Positions 55,751 through 64,000 of a stretch of 64,000 nucleotides of DNA are shown here, one piece after another. The DNA is from Dactylonectria macrodidyma (taxonomy: Eukaryota > Ascomycota > Sordariomycetes > Hypocreales > Nectriaceae): contig JAGMUV010000016.1 of NCBI GenBank assembly GCA_020744425.1, forward strand, positions 1,426,001 through 1,490,000. The letters are read 5' to 3'. Position 1 is the first letter of the stretch, and the number at the start of each line of letters is the position of its first letter. The position numbers were made by a program, and so were the translations under genes. The notes below the pieces were generated by a model that worked only from the letters and a program-made list of their open reading frames with translations, was not told the DNA's origin and did not search any database.

Positions 55751-57984
55751 ATGAAAGCTCTATTTGCCATACTAGTGATAATCGCCGGCTTCGGTGAAAT
55801 CAACGCTCAGGTACTTTCCTGCATCGGCGCGAGCTGTTATCGACCTCAAACTGACTATCGACTACCCTATAGTGGGGAAGAAATGCTAAAAAGTATATCA
55901 TACCTAGCAATTCTATTAACTACTGCGATGCCGAGATGAAGAAAAGTTGGACTTGGGAAAGTCTCAGTACCGGCAGCTTTGATACCTGGCAGGGCTGGAA
56001 CTTTGCTGGTGGCTGGTCGTGTCAGTCATCCTCTAAGCGTGGTCTTGATGGCCGCACATTTGGGAAAGCTATTTCTAGCTACTGTGGCCATGACGTCTCC
56101 TCCGCTCCTTCGTTTGACTGCGGTTCTAAGCCTAGTGTCTCCAGCTTCTCCATCTCTACGTTTTACGTCAGGGTCGAATTTGACTCTCGTTTAGAGCTTT
56201 ACTACGAGATGCAGGATGGGTCGGTGTGCCGTCAGTCCTACGAGTGTTCTAGCAGCAGCTATAACGCAATCAACAACACTCAATGCAGTGGAGCCAAGAG
56301 GGTTTCATTCGTCTACCCTAAGCAGGGCAAGAGAAAGGATAGATGCAAGATTGAGATTCCCTCTGTTAGCTTCCACTGCGAGACCTCGGCCACGCTCACC
56401 ACTGCCTTCGTCACTACCAGCACGACAAGCACCCGCTCCGGCGGAACCACCACCAGCGACAGGTGCACTAGGCCTGACTGCAAGGGCTATCAAACCGACG
56501 TCAGTGCGTCCACCGCCTCTACTAAGTCTACTGCTACAAGATCTACCGCTATCACTTCCGCAAGCACCCACGGTTACTCTTGTAGCGCCTCCAGTTGTCA
56601 GAGCCACCTCCAGACCACCTCCACTAGTAGCTTTATCACCACCATCCATCCTACAAACAGCCACAAGTGCAGCGCCCACAGCTGCGGAGGCCACAAAACC
56701 ACCACCTCCGACTCTAGGAATCACACCCAGCTGAGCAGCCGTACAGCCGAAGAATCAACAACCACGAACCAGCAGTCAACTACCGCGCATAGCAGCCAGA
56801 CTATTTCCTCGAGTAAGCCCCTGGCCACCACCAACGAAAGCGTCGGTAAGGCGACCAGCGGCTACTCCACCCCGTACATTGTCACCTACAACAGCACTTC
56901 CACTGCCTATACCCTCATCGCTCACACAGCCACGAGCTACGGCACCGGCATCTTGAACCGCACTACGGAATCACATCTCACCGACACCGCGACATATGCA
57001 GGCGCCAGCGAGACGTCGCTAACTAAGCTTCGATCCAACACAGGGACCCATATCGAGACCAAAGCCACCATTAGCACCAGCTTTAGTAGCACGTCTACTA
57101 TCTACGCCACCAGCCTCAGAACCATCACTTCTTGCGATTCAGAGGCTACTAGCTGCTCCATCACCTCAGGACCTCCCGTTGTCGTCACCGAGACTATCGC
57201 CGTCAGGACTACCCTCGTCTCCACGGCCGAGACTCGCGTCAACGATGATGCCAGGCCCTCCTCTCCCACTCATCCTAACATCAACATCTCTACCTCCTCC
57301 CAAATGACCGACGAGGATCACCCTGCTACCCCTACCTCCAGCTACGAAATCCCCGATGTCCTTCCCAGATGCATCAACACCTTCCTCTATTTCATCGAGG
57401 ATTGCAGGGACAATACGGATGTTGCCTGCTATTGCCCCGACCAGACCTTCGTCAACAACGTCTTCCAGTGTCTGTATGCTCACGGCAAATCCGACGACGA
57501 TATTTCCAAGGCGATATCATTATTCCAAGGTATCTGTGTAAGCTACGTGTCCGAAAATCCTGCTGTGTACACCGGGGCCGAAAGTGTTACAAGCATCATC
57601 ACCGTAACCGGCACCATGGTTATTGTATCGGCTCCCTACACCACAGTGACGGTCTTTACCACCATCACCCAGTCCTTCATCGCTACCGACGGCTCCACCA
57701 TCGCAAAGAATGGCACAGCTGTGGCTATCTCCACTGAATATGCTGTTCCGGAGATCGGCTTCACCACCGGCCCCTCTGGCAGCGTCAATGTTGTTCCTCC
57801 GGCCACTACCAGGCCTGCCATCCAGAACACTCTCTACCCTACTGTCACCTCTATCCCCACTGGTACTGATAATCACGCTGTTCCGACCTCCACCTCCCCT
57901 GGTGAAGTTCTCGTCACTGGCGGCGCCGCTCACACCATTGCAGGCTACGCAGCTGTTATATTTGCTGCGGCTCTCGTCCTGTGA
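55751..57984 (+). CDS. CFEM-like GPI-anchored Ser/Thr-rich surface protein
   Basis: Exon 1 55751-55810, intron 55811-55872 (GTACTT donor, CTGAC branch, TATAG acceptor), exon 2 55873-57984, phase 0, 723 residues. Order: signal peptide (MKALFAILVIIAGFGEINA); an N-terminal Trp/Cys-rich domain (SWTWESLSTGSFDTWQGWNF, residues about 40-190); a long Ser/Thr-rich, presumably O-glycosylated stalk with two CSA-x-SC motifs; a CFEM-like segment (about 515-582; IPDVLPRCINTF, EDCRDN, ACYCPDQ, QCLYAHG, GICVSY) with six rather than eight cysteines; a second Thr-rich region; and a C-terminal hydrophobic GPI-attachment signal (HTIAGYAAVIFAAALVL). It is a cell-wall or adhesion protein. In some fungi CFEM proteins take up haem iron or act in host interaction. 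Confidence 0.82.
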
Positions 57985-58725
57985 ACCGCCTCGCACATAA
58001 GTGTTACGTGCTATTTTCTCATTTGATTTTGCTGGCCTTCTCGCAAAGGGCGCACTTCCGTCGGCGGCTAGATTCACTGGGGGCCTTTAGACTTCACGTC
58101 CTTTAATTTTATCATATAAGCGGTTGGGAGTTGGAAGTTAGGCGAAATGCGATAAACTGAAATAACGAGATATTTTTATTAATAGCACTGGCTTTTTTTT
58201 GTACTATCCGTTGCTAGCAATTGCGATCCCCTTCAATCAGGGTGGTTGTTGCCGCACTTCTATTCACGTTTAGAACTTGGTCAAGATAGCTACCCTAGAT
58301 GCTATGCATTTTCTATATTTCTTTCCGTGCAATATCAACACCGATTGTGCTGCATGATCTGTCGTTTCAGTGTATCGTGTTTTCTCTCATCCCTAGTCCC
58401 TTAAAGGGAACACTCACACCTGCTTCTCAAAGACCACGATCCCACGTTCTCGGCCACCGAGAACCTTGATTTCTGCGGCATCATGCTAGCCGTCGAGTAC
58501 ACAGACTACGTTCGCTATTAACCAAGGGTTGAGACCTACCTACAGTCGTACCATATTTGTCACTAGGGTGACCGCAACAAGCTACTCGGCATGCCACATC
58601 CTTCGTGCTAATGCTCAGATTTCTTAGGCTGTGAAACAACACTGGAATCTTCTCTCCTTATTATGAACCTAGAACTTTAGGCGATAACTTAAGTCTCTTG
58701 CCGAAACCCCATCTCCACACTCATC
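57985..58725. other. Intergenic
   Basis: 3' region of the CFEM-like gene; nothing else recognised. Confidence 0.5.
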
Positions 58726-59310
58726 TCAGCGAAAGATCTTTACCAGCCCAATTTTTGGCATGAACAGCACTGCCTTCACATGATGGGTCACCGATTCATT
58801 GACAGCTGCGTCCACACTTTTCCCATCCTCCGTCAAGTCAATATACTCTATTGGAATAAGCAACTTGTCAGTAGCTTCTCCAGGCTTCATTCCCGGTCCC
58901 TGATCGGTTGGAGCATGATCGTCATAGACAGCGCCCTGTGCTGCTTTGCCGTGTGGACTAGTCATGGTATTTCGCACTGGGAGACTCGGCTTCGAGTGTC
59001 GCCCATGACTGAATTGAGAGCTCCAGAGGCAGCTTGTGCACCTTCTAAACCCACAGCGACTGATGCGCTTAGCATAGTGGTAGTGGCGTTTACGGATGTC
59101 GTGGTCGAGGCCATGCCTTCTTATAGTAGTACATCTGGCCCGATTGTCGGCGAGGAAATCCCCAAAAAGATGATTAATCTCCATTGTGCCAGGATTATGT
59201 TGTGTGATGGAAAGCAGAATAAGGGAGGTGAGGAGGCTTCTATCGCTGTGTTTAGGGCTGGAAGGACAAAAAGTGCAGACACAAGTGTCGCTATGCTGCG
59301 TGAGTTTCAC
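58726..59310 (-). CDS. Possible small gene, structure unresolved
   Basis: The C-terminal 60 codons look natural (LLIPIEYIDLTEDGKSVDAAV) and end at 58726. Upstream the same frame becomes Arg/His/Cys-rich, while another minus frame offers a better N-terminus (MASTTTSVNATTTMLSASVA, then GLEGAQAASGALNS). The two probably belong together, but I found no phase-correct intron. No family recognised. Confidence 0.25.
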   Translation of the reverse strand: MKLTQHSDTCVCTFCPSSPKHSDRSLLTSLILLSITQHNPGTMEINHLFGDFLADNRARCTTIRRHGLDHDIRKRHYHYAKRISRCGFRRCTSCLWSSQFSHGRHSKPSLPVRNTMTSPHGKAAQGAVYDDHAPTDQGPGMKPGEATDKLLIPIEYIDLTEDGKSVDAAVNESVTHHVKAVLFMPKIGLVKIFR

Positions 59311-61160
59311 AGCAGTTGGAGTCTCCTAGATGGAATCGTGATTGAGCGAATGGAACCGGTGTGTCGGGCAGGAGGCAAGAACAACACCACCATCTGGCGT
59401 GACGGATGTCGTAGGGTTAGCGGGATGCGTAGTAGAGCGAGGTCAGATGAGACCAGCAAAAGAAAACGGATAAAATGAGAGCTAGAGTTGCAGCTAGCTA
59501 AAAAGAAACTAGATATTCTAGTTAATAAGTAATTCTTATGATAATGACATCAGAAACAATTTTACAAGCTGAACAATGAAGTGGGCAAGAAGGTGATTGA
59601 TTTCTATCTACGTCTGGATAATCTTGGCCTTTTATCTTGGACCGATATGCGATAAGCAGAACTTATCGATAGCCTGATCAAGACCAGCAGCCACAGCTGC
59701 TGGCTAGTTTAAACGCCCCGTCCGTCCAGCTAGTGGGACCCTCAGCCCCAACACACCAGGATTGCGGCCTTGGGTGCTTTAGCACAAGGGGGCCGCATGA
59801 CCGCATGACATTCACACAGCGCTTGGAGTGAGCGTCAATGACGGGGCTCTCCTCGTCCGTGCGGATCCTGCGAAGTAACGTGTGTCACAACTAGCGTGAC
59901 GGTTTGTTCTCGGAAGCGACAAGGTACCAACAGGGTCATCCCCAAGCTGGTCGGAAGTGATCTGACTTAGGGTTACATAGGTCCATCTTAAGTACGAAGG
60001 TCCATCTTAAGTACGAGCTGTGTGTTACCTCCCCTGCCCCCTTCCCTTCAGCAGGTGAGTGGGGCTTCAAGGATGATCAGATTTGAGTTATCGAGTACCC
60101 AGAGTGACGAGTGATCGGTTGCGTCACTTCCGGCCGGTGAACTCTTCGCCTTCTCTTCCCCAGCTGGCCGCCAACCTACTGTTATGGCCTCTCCTCGACG
60201 AGGCGGACTCCAATGCGGTCCGAATAAAATTCTCCAAGTCCAACTCGATAGTCGGCGAGACTAGAACTGCCCATGTGAGCAATGACCGCAAACTTAGAAT
60301 CTTGAGGCAAGGTAGAGGTATAGGGAGCGTAGACATGTGTCACACCTAGTGAAAAAAGTCGGCGGCAAGGGTCACAAGGCAACGCTGGAGGAGCCTGAAT
60401 CCCGGATGGAAGAGGTGGTGGAGTGGCCAGGTAAATTTATTATTGGGTGAAGGGAAGGTTGAGCTGAAGTGAAATGACGAGGCCCCCCTAGTAGACCAAT
60501 ATTCAGGGTATTGATGGCTGTGGAAAGCCCCAAGAGGTTCAGATGGGTGAGGTACGCCGCAACGATCGAGCCAGGTCGCTCGTCAAAAAAGGTTAACGCC
60601 CCTACTGAGCGAGGCGAGCGCGGACGGGCTCGATGCCGATGTTAATCCTCATTATCTTCCTCACCGCAGCCAAGCATTATTACAAGGCAACCCTTTGGAT
60701 AGAGTTATCGCCATGTTCCTCTACCTGACATCGACGTACCCTATTTCTACTTCATTTAAGAGTGTAGGGCGGAGAACACCAACAGACGCCAGCCTTGGCA
60801 GAGCAAGTTGCTCTCTGCAACACGCCGAATCAGTGTGCCCGTGTGGCCCTTACGTGGAGTGTTGGTCAGCAATCTCTTCTGACAGGGCGCTATTGTTCTT
60901 GTCTTAGCGCAAAGGTTCGAAGGCAGCCATTCTACCTCCCCAGTCATAGCTCGGCCCATTTAGTACAAAACAGGAAGGCACCCCCCTAATGATTTCCTCC
61001 CCGAACGGGATCGATTTTCTTTCAACATCCGAGCAACTTTCTCCGCGATCCCTCACCCGTCGTCGTACCGGTTGTTTAAACCACGCCATCAGCACTAGAC
61101 CTAGCGTTTGGGGTTGCCAACCTCTTGACGGAACCTCATTCTGCTCCGAGCGCTAGGCTG
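59311..61160. other. Intergenic
   Basis: No convincing gene. A perfect 19-bp tandem duplication (AGGTCCATCTTAAGTACGA twice) lies near 59979-60016. Confidence 0.5.
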
Positions 61161-62220
61161 ATGAAAATGGCTTCTTGTTCTACATTGGAAGTCTTCGATC
61201 AATCACCCCCAACTCACCCTGCTGCTATGCCCACTTCCCACCGTGCGCCGGAAGACTTGTCGCCTCTCGAGGCCAAGGACTGGATGTCCGACTTCATCGA
61301 AAGAATTGCCGAAGTTCCACATCCTGAACTAACAGGACTGCTAGACTTCGTTCTAGCACAGAACTCATCCCCCTGCGGAAGACGACGACTTTTCCGAGCC
61401 AGACGGAACGTCTCCTACCTTGTGTCACAGCTGAACCAGGCAGACTGGGAAACCGGAGACGATGGCGAACACACTGAGCCTATGGCTGTCATATCTGGGC
61501 CCAATGACTCTACCGAGCAGGCGGTGTCTAGAGTCAAGCTTCTCAGTCAACCCTTTGATGAATTTCTCAGCGACGCCTTGTCTCAGATCGAAGGGCTCGA
61601 CGGCCCAAATGACGCGGAGGAACTCACATTCAGGAATATGTCGGACCTCACTGACGGCACCGGGGCTATCGAGTCGAACCACGGCCATAAGTTGATTGAC
61701 AAACTGAATCGAGTAGGTCAATCACAGCAAAAAGTGAGCCTCCACTACGCGATGACTGCTACCGAATTTACACGATGGTTTGAGTCTAAAATTCAACATT
61801 TCACACCCCTAACGCGAAAAGACGACGAAGCGAATCTAAGAAGTACATTACTTCAAAAATTTCCTGGAAGGCGGTTGGCAGAACGCCGTCAAGCGTTGAC
61901 TCGATGCTTGATGCAGGGGCGGAAATGGAACAAGCTCGTTCAAAAGTTCGGCTACGGCATCCTATTCATGAAGCCAATGTAAGCCTAAGGTGATGATAGT
62001 TGAAGGCAAAGTGCTAATGCGTACTAGGCAACTTGCCGTACTCACAAATGGCGACGTAAACAAGCTAATAGAACTGCTACCCAATAGTTCTGAAAAAATG
62101 TTCGTCATAGGACTCTTGAACGCTCAGTTCGATCATCTGAGAATGGAAGGTAGATTGAATGTAAAGGGATTTTTGAATGAGTTGCACCGCAAATTCCCAG
62201 ATCTAGATTTGATTGATTAG
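61161..62220 (+). CDS. Hypothetical protein, two exons
   Basis: Exon 1 61161-61978, intron 61979-62027 (GTAAGC donor, GCTAAT branch, CTAG acceptor), exon 2 62028-62220, phase 2, 336 residues. The splice joins a frame ending at 61982 to QLAVLTNGDVNKLIELLPNS, which has no good start of its own. The product is helical and acidic in the middle (DALSQIEGLDGPNDAEEL) and basic near the junction. No domain recognised. It lies just upstream of a Copia fragment but shows no gag or integrase features. Confidence 0.55.
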
Positions 62221-62795
62221 GAACATCGTAGTTGGCGATAAAGATGTTTTGTCAAGTTAATGTCGAATAGTCTGTTGGGCTCGGACGAATTTTGCTAGAT
62301 TGAGTCATATTAAACAAGGTCACCCACAGTACAAGCAATAGTGACTATGGTTATGCTTTACCACTACTAGGCTGACGTGTGTGCATTAAAGAACTCATCG
62401 ATCAGTACTGTAATGGGCTACGCAGACCAATGGTAAGCCATATCGAACGTTACATCTGGATGGGAGCGAGTGGAAAGCCTCATTGACATGGGATAAAAGA
62501 CGTAATTCTTGTTCGTGATGTATAGTCGGAGTAATGATCGGGGAACAAACAAACACATACGAAATATAAATATATTATTAAATTATTAAATAATTCAATT
62601 ACTAACGGAATAAGTCTCCGCCAGCTCAAGGCCACTAGGCAGGGCAAGAGGCGTCAGAAAACGCGGAGAACGGACAACCGAGTCCCAAAGAATGATGACA
62701 CACCAAGCCCTCCGCGAAAACGCGTACGGACGCCGCAATCCGATCCTGCTCTTTAAGCTCGTCACATTCAAATAGAGGTTGACATAGAGAATGAC
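62221..62795. other. Intergenic
   Basis: AT-rich near 62560-62605. Minus-strand frames overlap the Copia fragment and are probably antisense. Confidence 0.4.
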
Positions 62796-63227
62796 GTGCT
62801 CCGCAATACCGGAAAGCTTTTTCATTCATTGGGAATTCAGCTCGGAAGAGCATGCTGTCACTACGCAGATGCACCAGATTTTGGAGGAAGCCAAGATACA
62901 TGCCGAAGTGCAAGTCGAATGGCACTGCCGAATTATAGTCAAATAGGCCGCCAGCTACGAACGCACCTACGGCACGTTGACATCCACAATCACTGGCTAC
63001 GGCAGGAGTCACAGCGAGGAGCTACTTCTGTGGCATACTCACCGTCAAAGGAAATGCTTGCTGACGGGCTGACGATGGAGTTGAGCTATGATGACTTCCT
63101 CAACTTCGTAAGGGCCCTCGGGCTCGTAGATGTGAGGAATAGGCTGGGAGAGGAACGCAAGCTCGAAGATATCATGGAACAGGCCAAAAGACTTCAAATG
63201 CAGCTATATCAGGAGACCGCGCCGTGA
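62796..63227 (+). pseudogene. Ty1/Copia RNase H C-terminal fragment
   Basis: The end of a Copia polyprotein: YADAPDFGGSQDT corresponds to the RNase H YSDADFAGD-type motif. After an internal deletion comes the C-terminal block (HVDIHNHWLRQE, SKEMLADGLTMELS, NFVRALGLVDV), the hallmark H(V/I)DI..H..R, E/DMLADGLTK and LG(L/M)V pattern. Protease, integrase and reverse transcriptase are missing, and no LTR was recognised. A relic. Confidence 0.75.
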
Positions 63228-64000
63228 AAGGTTGAATCGCGATTCAGACTTAATGTGATTGGATGGGTCTGCTCTCTCCTCATCCCATCCATCCCGTTCC
63301 GCGGGTTACCTCCTAGTGAGCTGCCACACAGCTTCGATTAGCTCGACTAGTTAAGACTTATCACGAAGCGAGACCAGCAGCAGGTTTTCCGTAGACGCGC
63401 TAAAGCCCATTTTCGCGGTTAGTAGGAGGCATTGACCAAGGCAAGGACGGCAGCAAGCAAAGCGGCCTCATGGAACTTGGTCCCTGATCCGCAAGCTGAC
63501 CTACCTTCGAAACCGCTCCTATAACCGTGACTATTCTTATGTTATAGCTAGGAAGGAAGGCTTTTCAACATATTGGTTACTTTGGTTTACATACTGCTTT
63601 CATAGCTATAACGCAACCGCACATACCCTCTTCTTCCTTCTCCCCCTCAAACATCTGACTATGGCAATTATAAGGCTTGTGTAAGAGTGGCAATGAGTGA
63701 AGTTGTCATCAAGGGCTTGGAAAGCCCACGTCCTTATGGTAGGTGTGTGACACAGGTACTAGCAACGAGAGTTGTTTGGAATCGCTTGGTCTTTTGCCGC
63801 AGCTGGCAGCAGTTGCTAGCAGCTAGTCTTCATGAGGGCTAGGAATGCCAACTTATCACTTTTGAATATTTCCAATTCACTTAGTGAGTTACTAACCCAA
63901 AGATTTTAAGGGAGTAGAAGATGAAAAGCCGGGGAACGCGTAGATATAGCTCAGAGCATACACCTCCATATTACTAGCTCCCTATCCTTCGTAGCCCTCA
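63228..64000. other. Intergenic to window end
   Basis: Nothing recognised. Confidence 0.5.

Noticed and set aside
56305..56724. Gly/Val-rich minus frame and Pro/Ser-rich plus frame within the CFEM-like gene
   Set aside because: Shadows of the Ser/Thr-rich coding repeat composition.
62635..63012. 125-codon minus frame
   Set aside because: Opposite the recognised Copia RNase H block on the plus strand.
61125..63227. Single Copia element covering both the 61.1-kb gene and the RNase H fragment
   Set aside because: The upstream two-exon gene shows no gag, protease, integrase or RT motif, and no LTRs are visible.

Overview
The window looks like a gene-poor, transposon-rich stretch of a filamentous ascomycete (Pezizomycotina) nuclear genome. 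Evidence for this: short introns (about 47-70 nt) with GT donors, CTAAC/CTGAC-type branch sites and CAG/TAG acceptors; fungal families (GH17 cell-wall glucanase, CFEM-like GPI protein, 2EXR protein, F-box protein, Pcl-type cyclin, bZIP, ferric-reductase-like membrane protein, CVNH lectin); and fungal element types (Tad/CgT1-type LINE, piggyBac, hAT, Copia). I cannot name the species. I found no rRNA, no credible tRNA and no CRISPR.

Layout. 1-5.8 kb: an unrecognised reading frame running off the left edge, a short acidic two-exon gene, and a decayed gene on the opposite strand, with a nested inverted-repeat element at 3.1-3.4 kb. 5.8-8.7 kb: no gene seen. 8.7-9.8 kb: a three-exon secreted GH17 glucanase (minus). 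10.3-11.4 kb: a small helix-turn-helix-like gene split by a hAT-type MITE, followed by a MULE-derived zinc-finger protein. 11.4-18.6 kb: no convincing gene, but many minisatellites, simple repeats and diverged duplications.

18.6-32.1 kb is a nested transposon block. It holds a decayed plus-strand LINE, a GH18 chitinase relic, and a structurally complete minus-strand LINE (23880-31954) flanked by a 16-bp target-site duplication. A complete piggyBac transposase gene sits in the 3' region of this LINE. The LINE insertion interrupts a gene whose first exon encodes a signal peptide.

33-40 kb: a 324-bp MITE, an unrecognised small gene, a 2EXR gene, and a 1.2-kb hAT element with an 8-bp target duplication that keeps only the two ends of its transposase. 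40.5-58 kb is the most gene-dense part: secreted CVNH protein, F-box protein, an unknown gene with a large microsatellite in its putative intron, a multi-pass membrane protein, a bZIP factor, a cyclin, a TA-flanked MITE, a ferric-reductase-like membrane protein, a repeat-containing unknown, and a 723-residue Ser/Thr-rich CFEM-like GPI protein. 58-64 kb: one unrecognised two-exon gene and a Copia RNase H fragment.

The genes show no pathway or cluster logic. Several encode secreted or cell-surface proteins (GH17, CVNH, CFEM-like, the LINE-disrupted secreted gene, the GH18 relic). That fits an accessory, rapidly changing compartment, though this is inference. Exon models were built by hand from splice signals and reading phase and are not transcript-supported.
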